62,295 nucleotides of DNA from Chitinophagaceae bacterium (GCA_019638595.1 JAHBTJ010000034.1:1-62295); one strand, 5' to 3'. Counted from the stretch's first letter, positions 34,309 to 43,666 are shown. The notes: a model not told the origin generated them from the sequence alone. Program-made: numbers and translations.

Positions 34309-35226
34309 ATGCCTGGCTTTAAAACCTGTATTGTAATAGTTGGTCCTACTGCATCAGGCAAAACAAATTTATCGTTAAAGCTTGCGGAATACTATAATAC
34401 TGCAATTATTTCCGCCGATTCCCGTCAATGCTATAAAGAGCTGAATATTGGCGTGGCAAAACCCCCGGATGAAGACTTACAAAGGATCAGGCATTATTTT
34501 ATAAGTACCCATTCCATACACAGCGAGGTGAACGCCGGTGTATTTGAAACATACGCGCTGAATGCCGCGAAGGAAATTTTTTTGGAACGGGATATAGTGG
34601 TAATGGCAGGAGGCACAGGGTTATATGTAAAAGCTTTTTGCGATGGAATAGACAGCATACCCGAAGTGGATGAAGAGATAAGGACCGGTATAAGAAAAGA
34701 GTATGAAAACAAAGGAATGCAGTGGCTGGCACAAATGATAGAAGAACATGATCCTGTATTTCACCAAAAAGGTGAAACCCAAAATCCCCAACGGATGCTG
34801 CGCGCGCTGGAAGTTAAGCTGTCATCGGGCAAATCAATACTGGAACTGCACTCTTCCCCTAAACAGAACCGGGATTTTGATATTATTAAGATCGGCATTG
34901 AGCTGCCGCGAGAAGAAGTGTACCTTAATATCAATAACAGGGTAGACGGCATGATGCGATCGGGTTTGCCGGACGAAGCGAAGCGTTTATACGAATACCG
35001 TCATTTGAATGCGTTGCAAACCGTGGGCTATACGGAAATTTTTAATTACATCAATGGTAACTTTACACTGAACAAAGCGGTAGAAGAAATCAAAAAGAAC
35101 AGCAGGCGGTACGCCAAAAGGCAATTGACCTGGTTCAGGCGCGACGAAAATATAAAATGGTTTTCTCCGTTGAATATAGCCGCTGTGCTGGATTATATTA
35201 ACAGTAAAATAAAGCAGCGCGTGTAG
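34309..35226 (+). CDS. miaA: tRNA dimethylallyltransferase
   Basis: 305 residues, normal length. It transfers dimethylallyl to A37 of tRNAs reading U-starting codons. Visible: P-loop VGPTASGKTNLSLKLAE, ISADSRQCYKELNIGVAKP (substrate-binding DSRQ), a Thr/Gly stretch MAGGTGLYVKAFCDGID, and C-terminal RRYAKRQLTWFRRDENIKWF that contacts tRNA. Encoded 57 bases after the pRiA4b-like gene and 37 before a kinase-RapZ fusion. Confidence 0.96.
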   Translation: MPGFKTCIVIVGPTASGKTNLSLKLAEYYNTAIISADSRQCYKELNIGVAKPPDEDLQRIRHYFISTHSIHSEVNAGVFETYALNAAKEIFLERDIVVMAGGTGLYVKAFCDGIDSIPEVDEEIRTGIRKEYENKGMQWLAQMIEEHDPVFHQKGETQNPQRMLRALEVKLSSGKSILELHSSPKQNRDFDIIKIGIELPREEVYLNINNRVDGMMRSGLPDEAKRLYEYRHLNALQTVGYTEIFNYINGNFTLNKAVEEIKKNSRRYAKRQLTWFRRDENIKWFSPLNIAAVLDYINSKIKQRV

Positions 35227-35262
35227 AACGTAAGTAAAAAAAATCATAGCAAAAATGCTTTT

Positions 35263-36714
35263 ATGGCAGATACACTAAAGGAAATAAAACACTTTTTTGA
35301 GGACTGGTCGGCAAAACCTTTGCTGGATGTGGTTACGCTCCGGCAGGCGGGCAGCAACCGGCAGTATTTCCGCGCGCATACAAAAGATTCTTCTTTTATA
35401 ATTACATACAACCCTAATAACGTTCCCGAAAACAACGCGTTTATTGAGTTTGCCAGGCATTTTTACAGCAAAAAGCTGGCTGTGCCGGAAATATTGGTTG
35501 CCGATAAGGAAAAGACCATGTACCTGCAGACGGATTTTGGAGATGTATCGCTTTTTGATATCATTAAAGAAGAAGGGTACACCGAAAGGGTTAAACAATT
35601 ATACTGCAAAGCATTTGAGCAGTTGGCAAAATTACAGGTAAAGGGCGGTGAGGGACTGGACTATAATAACTGCATCGCCACAAAATCTTTCGACAAGCAG
35701 GCTATTTATTCAGACCTGTTGTACTTCCTGTATTATTTTATCCGCGCGCTGGATTTGCCGTACGATAAAAATCTCTTGCTAAATGACTTTGAGCTGCTGA
35801 GCAGTTATTTAATGCAGGAAGAAGCCCGTTATTTTATGCACCGCGACTGCCAGAGCCGTAACATAATGGTGAAAGACGAAGAAGTTTATTTTATAGACTT
35901 CCAGGGAGGAATGCAGGGCGCGTTGCAGTACGATGTTGCTTCCATGCTGTGGCAGGCGCGTGCCGCGCTGCCGCACGAATGGAAAGAAGAGCTCGTGAAT
36001 TTTTATTTCGATACGGTGAACGATCTGCTGGCTGGCAGGCTTAACAGGAAAGATTTCCTGGACAGCTATGACGGGTTTGTACTGATACGCATGCTACAAA
36101 CGCTGGGAGCATACGGCTTCAGGGGATTGTTTGAAAGAAAGCCGCATTTTATTGCCAGCATCCCCTTTGCGTTAAAACAATTGCGCTGGTTCCTTGAAAA
36201 TAAAAAGATACCTATACGCCTGCCTGAATTGCAAAAGGTATTGTGGCAGATCGTAGATAATTCCATCATTGCCAGGTACGAAACCGTAAAAGCCGGGCCC
36301 GATTCTCCTTTGGTAGTAAGCGTTAACAGCTTTTCATATCGCAAAGGCATACCCGAAGACAAAGGAAGCAATGGCGGCGGCTTTGTTTTTGATTGCAGGG
36401 GCGTTTTTAACCCCGGCCGTTTTGAAGCGTATAAAAAGCTGACGGGGCGCGATAAAGAGGTACAGGAATTTTTGTTGCATAAAAGCGAAATGCCATCTTT
36501 TTTGCAGTATGTATACGGGCTGGTGGATATATCGGTGGCAGATTATATCAGGCGTGGCTTTGATAGCTTGTCGGTTAACTTTGGATGTACCGGCGGGCAG
36601 CATCGGAGTGTATTTGCAGCCGATAGCCTTGCCAAACACCTGCAGGAAAAATTTGGAGTTAAAGTAATAGTGCATCACCTGGAGCAGGAGGCAAAGCAGT
36701 GGGTGAACGGGTAA
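35263..36714 (+). CDS. Aminoglycoside-phosphotransferase-like sugar kinase fused to RapZ C-terminal domain
   Basis: 483 residues. Residues 1-330 are an APH-fold kinase: catalytic YFMHRDCQSRNIMVKDEEVY (HxDxxxxN) and metal-binding FIDFQGGMQGALQYDVASML, as in the anomeric MurNAc/GlcNAc kinase AmgK. Residues 350-480 match the C-terminal domain of RapZ (VSVNSFSYRKGIPED, FDCRGVFNPGR, and VNFGCTGGQHRSVFAADSLA), which in E. coli binds glucosamine-6-P. The P-loop N-terminal half of RapZ is absent. A MurU-like nucleotidyltransferase follows 52 bases on, so I infer amino-sugar phosphorylation in peptidoglycan recycling with an attached sensor domain. Confidence 0.87.
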   Translation: MADTLKEIKHFFEDWSAKPLLDVVTLRQAGSNRQYFRAHTKDSSFIITYNPNNVPENNAFIEFARHFYSKKLAVPEILVADKEKTMYLQTDFGDVSLFDIIKEEGYTERVKQLYCKAFEQLAKLQVKGGEGLDYNNCIATKSFDKQAIYSDLLYFLYYFIRALDLPYDKNLLLNDFELLSSYLMQEEARYFMHRDCQSRNIMVKDEEVYFIDFQGGMQGALQYDVASMLWQARAALPHEWKEELVNFYFDTVNDLLAGRLNRKDFLDSYDGFVLIRMLQTLGAYGFRGLFERKPHFIASIPFALKQLRWFLENKKIPIRLPELQKVLWQIVDNSIIARYETVKAGPDSPLVVSVNSFSYRKGIPEDKGSNGGGFVFDCRGVFNPGRFEAYKKLTGRDKEVQEFLLHKSEMPSFLQYVYGLVDISVADYIRRGFDSLSVNFGCTGGQHRSVFAADSLAKHLQEKFGVKVIVHHLEQEAKQWVNG

Positions 36715-36766
36715 TACCTTGCTAAAAAATATATAGAATTTGGAAAACAGGCATACTATAAAAGCA

Positions 36767-37471
36767 ATGATCTTCGCAGCGGGACTGGGCACACGCCTCA
36801 AACCCTGGACCGATCATCATCCTAAAGCATTGGCGCCGGTAAACGGAAAGCCTTTATTGCAAAGGAATATTGAGTACCTGAAAAAAAATGGTATCACCGA
36901 TCTTGTGATCAATGTGCATCATTTTGCTGAGCAGGTAATAACCTTTTTAGAGCAACAACAATTTGGCTGCAATATTGCCATTTCTCACGAAGTGGGTGAG
37001 CCGCTGGAAACAGGAGGAGGATTGAAAAACGCGGCTGCATTCCTGGCGGGCAGTAATCCTTTTGTAGTAATAAATGCAGATATTCTTACAGATCTTAACC
37101 TGGAGGAAATGCTGACGTTTCACAGGCAGCATGCACCTTTGGTTACACTGGCTGTAACCAACAGGCAAAGTTCCCGGGCCTTTTTGTTCAATAACGAACA
37201 CGCTTTGTGTGGCTGGAAGAATGTGCAAACCGGCGCTGAAAGAATATCAGTGCCTGCTGCACATATGGTTGCCAGGGCGTTCAGTGGTATCCATATTATG
37301 GATGCTGCCATATTTCCATTGTTGACCGAAGAAGGAAAGTTCTCGCTGGTAGATGTATACCTTCGCCTGGCAAAAGAATACAGGATATTAGGGTATGATC
37401 ATTCGGGCGGTGTTTTGATAGATGTGGGAAAGCCCGAATCCATTGCTGTTGCCGAACAATATTTTCATTAA
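36767..37471 (+). CDS. Nucleotidyltransferase, MurU-like sugar-1-phosphate uridylyltransferase
   Basis: 234 residues from ATG 36767 (a TTG at 36740 is possible). NTP_transferase fold: FAAGLGTRLKPWTDHHPKAL (nucleotide loop and Lys), GEPLETGGGLKNAA and VVINADIL (metal Asp), closing GVLIDVGKPESIAVAEQYF. It resembles MurU, which makes UDP-MurNAc from MurNAc-1-P, and glucose-1-P or mannose-1-P transferases. Adjacent to an AmgK-like kinase, so the two would form the anomeric recycling route to UDP-MurNAc without going through glucosamine-6-P. Confidence 0.85.
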   Translation: MIFAAGLGTRLKPWTDHHPKALAPVNGKPLLQRNIEYLKKNGITDLVINVHHFAEQVITFLEQQQFGCNIAISHEVGEPLETGGGLKNAAAFLAGSNPFVVINADILTDLNLEEMLTFHRQHAPLVTLAVTNRQSSRAFLFNNEHALCGWKNVQTGAERISVPAAHMVARAFSGIHIMDAAIFPLLTEEGKFSLVDVYLRLAKEYRILGYDHSGGVLIDVGKPESIAVAEQYFH

Positions 37472-37489
37472 TTTTTTGCTGACGATAGT

Positions 37490-38149
37490 ATGCAGCCTCC
37501 TGTAAAACATATCATTGCCGGTAATACATTTTGGCTTTCCGCGCACAGGGCTGTTTACTGGGAGGAAGACAGGTCGCTGATCGTGGCCGATCTGCATTTG
37601 GGTAAATCGGGTCACTTCCGGAAATCAGGAATAGGAATTCCTCAAACGGTATTTAAGGAAGATATGTTGAGGCTGGTAAATTTGCTGCAGTTCTTCAAAC
37701 CGGCCAGGCTGATAGTAGTGGGAGATATGTTCCATAGTCATGCCAATAAGGAAATGGATCTCTTTAGCCGTTGGAGGAATGATTTTCCCAACCTGCAGGT
37801 ACAACTGGTAAAAGGCAATCATGATATACTCAATCCCGGATGGTATACAGCAACCGGTATTGAAGTACATCACGAAACACTGGAGATAGGCGGTTTTGTT
37901 TTCCGGCACGAAGATGAGCCGGTTGTTGGAAAAACGTTAGCAGGAAAATATTTATTTACGGGACATATACACCCCGGTGTTCGTGTAAGCGGGCCGGGGA
38001 AACAAAAGCTATCTTTTCCCTGCTTCCATTTCAGCCACCGTTCGTGTATACTTCCGGCTTTCAGCCGTTTTACAGGCCTGGTAAGCATACACCGCAACAG
38101 GACGGATAAAATATTTGCCATAGTAGAGGACAAGGTATTGCTGCTGTAA
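37490..38149 (+). CDS. pdeM: Ligase-associated DNA damage response endonuclease PdeM
   Basis: 219 residues, calcineurin-type metallophosphoesterase: LIVADLHLGKSGHFRKSG (DLHLGK), VVGDMFHSHANKEMDLFSRW, VKGNHDILN, FRHEDEP and FTGHIHPGV. The DLHLGK...F+K pattern and length identify the PdeM family usually clustered with an ATP-dependent DNA ligase, exonuclease and helicase. None of those partners is in this window, so the gene is away from the usual cluster. A strong terminator follows. Confidence 0.88.
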   Translation: MQPPVKHIIAGNTFWLSAHRAVYWEEDRSLIVADLHLGKSGHFRKSGIGIPQTVFKEDMLRLVNLLQFFKPARLIVVGDMFHSHANKEMDLFSRWRNDFPNLQVQLVKGNHDILNPGWYTATGIEVHHETLEIGGFVFRHEDEPVVGKTLAGKYLFTGHIHPGVRVSGPGKQKLSFPCFHFSHRSCILPAFSRFTGLVSIHRNRTDKIFAIVEDKVLLL

Positions 38150-38181
38150 CAGGGCCAGGCGGTGGTGAATTCAACCAACAT

Positions 38182-38212
38182 AAAAAAGCCACGCTGGGTG
38201 CGTGGCTTAATA
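38182..38212 (+). terminator. Rho-independent terminator after pdeM
   Basis: Perfect 9-bp stem AAGCCACGC (38186-38194) / GCGTGGCTT (38200-38208), 5-base loop, A-rich before and AATAATTT after. Confidence 0.85.
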
Positions 38213-38645
38213 ATTTGAAATCTTGTCAGAGGTTAGTGACTCAGGATTATAGAGGGGTACTAAAGGAGGGTACTGACCGATCTCGTGTTTCGTGCTTTCA
38301 TGGCTATTTTTTTCAATGGTATTGGATGGGTTGGTTTTTTCAAGGTTATTGCTGTAATGGCTTTTTAAGGATTGGATTGCATCAGGCGTTTGTTTTTCAA
38401 TGGTATAGGGTCGGGTTGATCAGGAATGATGGATCATTGTTTTTCGTAGAATGGATATTATCAATGATGACAGTACAAAGATGCAACGTATTTCCGCTCA
38501 CGGGAACTTAATTCGCCGGGAGTTGGATATTCTTCGATTTCCGGCATCATTCAGCCGGTGAATGAAAAATGAATGGAAGATGGGTGCGTGGCAGAGTTAT
38601 CTTATGATAACAACAAAGCTATAAAATGCTGCTTAAAGCCGCGTT
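38213..38645. other. Intergenic region without a convincing gene
   Basis: 433 bases between the pdeM terminator and the stop of the LytTR regulator. An open frame at 38215-38511 has an odd Trp/Phe/Gly-rich composition, no family match and internal near-repeats (TTTTTCAATGGTAT occurs at 38308 and 38394), so I do not call it a gene. No promoter, RNA or mobile element recognised. Confidence 0.5.
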
Positions 38646-39335
38646 CTAAAGAATGTTTATCTTTTGCATAACCCCCGATTTATGAGTCTTGCTGATGGGG
38701 ATCATGTTACCATTAATGAAAAGCACATTTTCCTGTATGTCGTTTATTTTGGTAAAATTTACGATATAGGAACGGTGCACTTTCATAAAAACCTGCGGAT
38801 TCACCTTGGTCTCCAGGTTTTTAATGGTGTTGTGTGTAATGTATTTTTTGACAGGGGTAATGAATTTCACATAGTCGCCCATGCTTTCAATGAACAAAAT
38901 ATCGTCGTTGTGCAGGCGTATCAGCTTCCCGTCCGATTTAATGAACATATGATCCTGGTCGGAGTTGCCGTTCTGCTGCTCTGTTTTTTTACTTACTTTC
39001 TGGATCGCTTCCAGGAAGCGTTGGTAGGTAAAAGGTTTTTTAAGATAGTCGGTAACGTTATACTGGAACGCGCTATACGCGTATTCTGTTTTAGAAGTAG
39101 TAAGAATTACCTGTGGGGTATACAGCAGTTGATCAAGCAGCTCGAAGCCGCTGGCGCCGGGCATTTCAACATCAAGGAAAATCAGGTCAACCACATTGTC
39201 TTTCAGGAACAGCAATGCATCTTCAGCGTTCAAAAAATGATGAACAACATCAACTACACCTGATTTTTCACAAAATCTTTTAAGGAAGTCCGCAGCTACC
39301 TGCAGGTCTTCAACAATAATGCTCTGATACTTCAT
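38646..39335 (-). CDS. LytTR-family response regulator
   Basis: 229 residues. Receiver domain 1-120 with acid pair IIVEDLQVAA, phosphoacceptor in LIFLDVEMPGASG, Thr in ILTTSKTEYA and Lys in DYLKKPF. LytTR DNA-binding domain 135-229: MFIKSDGKLIRLHNDDILFI, ESMGDYVKF, FMKVHRSYIVNFTKI. It is the output of the phosphorelay: its start overlaps the stop of the Hpt gene upstream, and a hybrid kinase is divergent from both. LytTR regulators often control envelope or surface functions; targets here unknown. Confidence 0.93.
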   Translation of the reverse strand: MKYQSIIVEDLQVAADFLKRFCEKSGVVDVVHHFLNAEDALLFLKDNVVDLIFLDVEMPGASGFELLDQLLYTPQVILTTSKTEYAYSAFQYNVTDYLKKPFTYQRFLEAIQKVSKKTEQQNGNSDQDHMFIKSDGKLIRLHNDDILFIESMGDYVKFITPVKKYITHNTIKNLETKVNPQVFMKVHRSYIVNFTKINDIQENVLFINGNMIPISKTHKSGVMQKINIL

Positions 39336-39736
39336 AGATATTGGGTATTGAATTGTTTCAGGCGCCTGATCTCTTTCTCAATTTTCTGTATCGCCTGCTC
39401 TGTTATGGTTGTTATATCATTAAATCCTTTTTCAGCTTCCGAAATATGGGTTGCCTTCATGCACACTTCCTCAAACGCTGCAAACTCCGGTATTATTTCA
39501 TTCAGCCCTATATACCCGAACAGCGGCTTCATTTTATGAACCACTTTTTTCAACCCTGCGGTATCACCGTCATGAAAACGGGCCCCGGCTAATACAAGCT
39601 CATTGCGCAATTGCTGAACCGACGACTCAAATACCATTTCCGCCTGCTGCAAATCTTCTCCATATAAATCTTTCAGAAAATCACTGTCCAGCTCAGGAGA
39701 ATAAGCGAATAATATTTTAGGTTGTTCGTTATGCAT
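39332..39736 (-). CDS. Histidine phosphotransfer (Hpt) protein
   Basis: 134 residues, all helical. The Hpt signature is VHKMKPLFGYIGL with the phospho-His in VHKMKP, between helices LQQAEMVFESSVQQLRNEL and EIIPEFAAFEEVCMKA. As a free-standing Hpt protein it would shuttle phosphate from the hybrid kinase receiver to the LytTR regulator, whose gene overlaps it by four bases. Divergent from the kinase with an 82-base intergenic region. Confidence 0.88.
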   Translation of the reverse strand: MHNEQPKILFAYSPELDSDFLKDLYGEDLQQAEMVFESSVQQLRNELVLAGARFHDGDTAGLKKVVHKMKPLFGYIGLNEIIPEFAAFEEVCMKATHISEAEKGFNDITTITEQAIQKIEKEIRRLKQFNTQYL

Positions 39737-39818
39737 ATCACAATTTGTATATCAATAAGGCGTTATATAATCTGCATTCTATAGGCGTTTCAAGGACTAA
39801 AACATTTCATCCCGGGTT

Positions 39819-41975
39819 ATGAAAACGAACATATTAGACAAATTAGTATCTTTTTGTTATGGTATTTTAAATAATGGGATTGATCCAAGCAAGGGACACG
39901 AGGAGAACAAAAACATACAAAGGCTGATTATATTTATTTTTTTTGGAATAGGTGTAAACCTTATTTCAGCCTTGCTTAACTGTTTACATGGTTTGTATCT
40001 AAGTGTTTCAATTAACCTTACCTCTATTCTTCTTCTTTCAGTCAGTTACTTTTTGAATAAAGACGGCAGGCTGTTTTTTGCAAAAGTGCTGGGTATAATT
40101 ACCATAAACCTTTATTTGTTTGCCATCAGCTATGCGGAAGGGTTGCGCGCGGGTGAGCATATGTTTTATTTCCCTTTTCTGCTTGCTTTGATTTTCGTAA
40201 TTGATATTCGTAATAGTTATGACGAGCTGATAATGACTGCCGTTGTTACATTTATTACAGCGGCTATGATCTTTATTATGGCTCCCTATGTTAGCAATGT
40301 ACAAAATATAAGTACGGAGCTGTATAGCGCGTTGTTCAGCTCTAACCTTAGCCTTTCGCTGGTAATAACCGCTTTGTTTACCTACTATATTTTGAAAACG
40401 CTGGAGAGAAATGAAGATAAGATACTGGAAGAAAAAAAATATAAGGATACCATTTACGACACCTCGCTCGATGCCGTGTTTATTGTGGATACCAGTAGCC
40501 TGATGGTAACAGATTGTAACAGGCGGGCGCTTGAAATATTTGGTATTAATGGTAAGGATGCTGTTATAAAGCTTTCTGCAAGGCAGTTGTTGGGCGAAAA
40601 AATGGAAGAGCATATTGTGGTGCAGGGTAAGCAGTCGTTTGAAAAGAAATCTCCGTGGTATGGCAACATGGATTTTGTAAAAAAGGATGATACTCCTTTT
40701 TACGCGTATGTAAATATTGTACCTTTTTTACATAGCGATATCAGCTATTGTAAAATCAGCATACTGGATATTACCGAAATTAAAATTGCTGAATTTGAAA
40801 TTATAAACGCTAAAGAAAAAGCAGAAAAAGCAGCGCAGGTAAAATCAAGATTCCTGTCTAATATGAGCCATGAGCTCAGAACTCCTTTGAACGCTATCAT
40901 CGGAACCACCAATATTATATTGCACGAAGAATACCTGCCCACCCAGCGGCAAAGCTTTGAAGTGCTTAAGTATTCTTCGGAACACATGATGCAACTGGTA
41001 AATGATATCCTCGACTTCAGTAAAATCGAAGCTGGAAAAATGGAGCTGGAAAATACTCCGTTCAATATGAAGGCTTTTTTGCAGAAAGTGGTTACCTCGT
41101 TTACAGCGCCTGTGGCAGCCAAAAACCTGTCGCTTAAAATTGCTATTGAAGATAGTACCGATATGGAGGTATTTGGAGATGAAACACGCCTGAACCAGGT
41201 GATGAATAACCTGCTTGCCAACGCTATTAAGTTTACGGAAAGCGGCACTATATCCCTGGAAGTAAAAATAGTGAAGCGTAAAAGCAACAGTACCGATATA
41301 CGGTTTGCAGTATCTGATACCGGCATCGGTATTCCGCCAAATAAAATAAGACAGATATTTGAAAGCTTTACACAGGCGGATATTGAAACCACCCGCAAGT
41401 TCGGAGGCACCGGTTTGGGGCTGGCTATCAGTAAGAGGATCATTGAGCAAATGGGGGGGAACCTGCAGGTTGAAAGTACAGTAGGATCCGGCAGTAATTT
41501 TTATTTTACCCTGAACTTTGAAATTACAAAGCAGCAAAAGTCGTATGTAGATGAAGATAAATTGAAACAGCTCACAGAGCTGGATGGTGTGAAGATATTG
41601 CTGGCGGAGGATAACCCGATAAACATGATTGTTGCAAAACGGTTTTTGCAAAAATGGAATATACAGGTACTGGAAGCCGAAAACGGGTTAAAGGCGGTTG
41701 AATTATTTTACCTGCACAAGCCAGACCTGTTACTGATAGATCTTGAAATGCCTGAAATGGATGGCGCTCAAACTGTAGAAGCTATACGCAAAACCCACAA
41801 GGATATTCCTATTATAGCTTTTACGGCAGCTACCTACGAAAACATACGCCAGGACTTATTGAGCAAGGGCTTTAATGATTATGTGCCCAAGCCATTTAAG
41901 CCTGAAGAGTTGCATAAGAAGATCATGTTTTACACATCAACACCCGGTTTCCTGGAACACAGGCAGGCTTCTTAA
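39819..41975 (+). CDS. Hybrid sensor histidine kinase with C-terminal receiver
   Basis: 718 residues. Residues 28-200 contain about six membrane helices (LIIFIFFGIGVNLISALL, LSVSINLTSILLLSVSYFL, FPFLLALIFVIDI); a PAS domain at 210-320 (YDTSLDAVFIVDTSSLMVTD); HisKA with FLSNMSHELRTPLNAIIG; HATPase with MNNLLANAIKFTESG, AVSDTGIGIPPNKI, GGTGLGLAISKRII; and a receiver at 590-710 (ILLAEDNPINMIVAKRFL, LLLIDLEMPEMDG, DYVPKPFKPEEL). With the divergent Hpt and LytTR genes it makes a complete His-Asp-His-Asp relay. The signal sensed by the membrane part is unknown. Confidence 0.93.
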   Translation: MKTNILDKLVSFCYGILNNGIDPSKGHEENKNIQRLIIFIFFGIGVNLISALLNCLHGLYLSVSINLTSILLLSVSYFLNKDGRLFFAKVLGIITINLYLFAISYAEGLRAGEHMFYFPFLLALIFVIDIRNSYDELIMTAVVTFITAAMIFIMAPYVSNVQNISTELYSALFSSNLSLSLVITALFTYYILKTLERNEDKILEEKKYKDTIYDTSLDAVFIVDTSSLMVTDCNRRALEIFGINGKDAVIKLSARQLLGEKMEEHIVVQGKQSFEKKSPWYGNMDFVKKDDTPFYAYVNIVPFLHSDISYCKISILDITEIKIAEFEIINAKEKAEKAAQVKSRFLSNMSHELRTPLNAIIGTTNIILHEEYLPTQRQSFEVLKYSSEHMMQLVNDILDFSKIEAGKMELENTPFNMKAFLQKVVTSFTAPVAAKNLSLKIAIEDSTDMEVFGDETRLNQVMNNLLANAIKFTESGTISLEVKIVKRKSNSTDIRFAVSDTGIGIPPNKIRQIFESFTQADIETTRKFGGTGLGLAISKRIIEQMGGNLQVESTVGSGSNFYFTLNFEITKQQKSYVDEDKLKQLTELDGVKILLAEDNPINMIVAKRFLQKWNIQVLEAENGLKAVELFYLHKPDLLLIDLEMPEMDGAQTVEAIRKTHKDIPIIAFTAATYENIRQDLLSKGFNDYVPKPFKPEELHKKIMFYTSTPGFLEHRQAS

Positions 41976-42022
41976 GAAAACCAGGATTACCCGGTTATTT
42001 CCAGGAAAACAAAATCATTCGC

Positions 42023-42112
42023 GTGCATTTAAGATTGCCGCGTTGAAGCGGACGGTGAGACACCGTTCAAGGGGGATGGTATCTCACCAGCCAGCTACAA
42101 TTTTAAATGCAC
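42023..42112. repeat. Structured inverted repeat between convergent genes
   Basis: Outer arms GTGCATTTAA (42023-42032) and TTAAATGCAC (42103-42112) enclose a core with CGGTG-AGA-CACCG (42053-42065), whose left part GGTGAGA can alternatively pair with TCTCACC at 42082-42088. It lies after the hybrid kinase stop and before the stop of the opposing phosphoesterase. It may be a terminator pair, a small RNA or a MITE-like repeat; no poly-T tract is present. Confidence 0.45.
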
Positions 42113-42182
42113 CCAATCATCCTGCTTAAACCATAAGCCCGGTTTTCTACCCGCAGGTAGTAAGTTCACTCAATGCTATTTA

Positions 42183-43370
42183 TTACTGAACGACCCATTC
42201 ATCCACCAGCTTGCCCGCGGTATCGAAAATGCGGAAACGAGCTTCCTTTTCCGAAATGCTTGCTTTAATAATATTATTATTTGAGTTGACTATAACAGGA
42301 AATTGTATTGCACCGGAGGACTTTTGTATCCGGTGGCGATGCTCGTGTGCGGCAATGAAAATATTTATACCCGCTTTATTTAAAACCGGCACCCATTTCT
42401 TTTTGATCTCCTGGTTGCCATGCCATCCGTCGGCAGGAGGTATATGGCAAATGGCTATTTTATATTTTGCGTTTTTAAACGCATCTGTTTGCACTACTTT
42501 GGCCAACCAGTTTGCCTGTTCTGTCCTGTAGTTATCCATATCTGTAATGCCGGAATACTCAATGTCAGAATCGGGCTTGTCTTCTCCTCCGTCCAGCACA
42601 ATAAAGCAGGCATTTCCTTTGGTGAACATATAATATAAGTTACCGCCGATCCCGGGAAAATACCTGGCAAATTCAGAGGCGAATGGGCCACGGGTTTCAT
42701 GATTTCCTCTTGCATAATACATGGGCGTTTCGCTCGCGAATAAAGCGGTTGCCGTATCCATAAAGCCGCCAAATACCTGCTCTTCATTCATGGAAGCGTT
42801 GATCATATCTCCGTTAAAAACAATAAAGCCGGCATTGGCTAAGTCAACCTGGCTTAGCAGTTGCTTCAATACATTATTCCGTTCATGAATATCGTTTACC
42901 ACAGCAAATTCAAACGGGCCCGGTCTTCCGTGTGTAGTGAATGTAAGTGGCTTTTTCCTGTATACTCCTGTTGCAGCTACATTGCCATAATGGACGTATA
43001 CAAATTCATGCTTTAATACTTCCTGGCTGTACACACGATAACGGTAACGGGTATTGGGTAATAAATTTTTAAGGTGTACCTGGTGAATGGTGCCCACATT
43101 TTTCAGCCCGTTAGCGGTACAAAAAAATTGGGGTCGTTCAGACTGGTAAAAATGACTGCTGTCATCCGGGGCCAGTTCTACCCATCCGGTTGCGGGCTTA
43201 TTCGTTGTCCATATTATGGAAACACCTGAATCGGTCATTGCCTGCAAATAGGGTCCGTGTGAGATTTTTATCTGTTCCTGCGCATTGCCGCTGAAAGCGC
43301 CTGCAAAAAGAAATAAACAAAATGTTATGCAAAACAGGGAAAGATGTTTTTGTAATTGTGCTGTTTTCAT
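42183..43370 (-). CDS. Secreted calcineurin-like metallophosphoesterase with purple-acid-phosphatase-type N-terminal domain
   Basis: 395 residues from the ATG at 43370; an in-frame start 90 bases further up is unlikely since the signal peptide (MKTAQLQKHLSLFCITFCLF, cleavage near GNAQEQ) begins here. Residues 28-150 form a fibronectin-like domain (ISHGPYLQAMTDSGVSIIWT). The catalytic part has FAVVNDIHERNNVL (DxH), FNGDMINASM (GD), ARGNHETRG (GNHE), CHIPPADGWHG and AAHEHRH (normally GHxH). It would cleave phosphoesters in the periplasm or outside; substrate unknown. Expressed alone. Confidence 0.87.
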   Translation of the reverse strand: MKTAQLQKHLSLFCITFCLFLFAGAFSGNAQEQIKISHGPYLQAMTDSGVSIIWTTNKPATGWVELAPDDSSHFYQSERPQFFCTANGLKNVGTIHQVHLKNLLPNTRYRYRVYSQEVLKHEFVYVHYGNVAATGVYRKKPLTFTTHGRPGPFEFAVVNDIHERNNVLKQLLSQVDLANAGFIVFNGDMINASMNEEQVFGGFMDTATALFASETPMYYARGNHETRGPFASEFARYFPGIGGNLYYMFTKGNACFIVLDGGEDKPDSDIEYSGITDMDNYRTEQANWLAKVVQTDAFKNAKYKIAICHIPPADGWHGNQEIKKKWVPVLNKAGINIFIAAHEHRHRIQKSSGAIQFPVIVNSNNNIIKASISEKEARFRIFDTAGKLVDEWVVQ

Positions 43371-43666
43371 ATTTTTCTTCGTTGATGGCATCAAAATTAT
43401 TACAATCATTTTGTTTCGGGCTGTAAATAAGAAGAAGTTTTGGATTGGAAAAGTTCCCATCCTTAATATTTTAATTGGCAGTATCCTCTAACTTTATAAG
43501 GAAATTGAAGATAATTGCCCAATAGAGATAGGAACGATGAACGGATTGCGACGCAACAGGCGATGAACAGAGAGCAGGAAGTTGGTATCCGGCTTCGGCC
43601 CTATAAAACCCGGCGCAATAACCCATGATAATTCTAATATTGGATACTATAAGCGCTGTGGCAATA

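Noticed and set aside
38215-38511. Open frame of 98 codons between pdeM and the LytTR regulator
   Set aside because: It begins just after a terminator, has an odd Trp/Phe/Gly composition and internal repeats in the DNA, and matches no known family.
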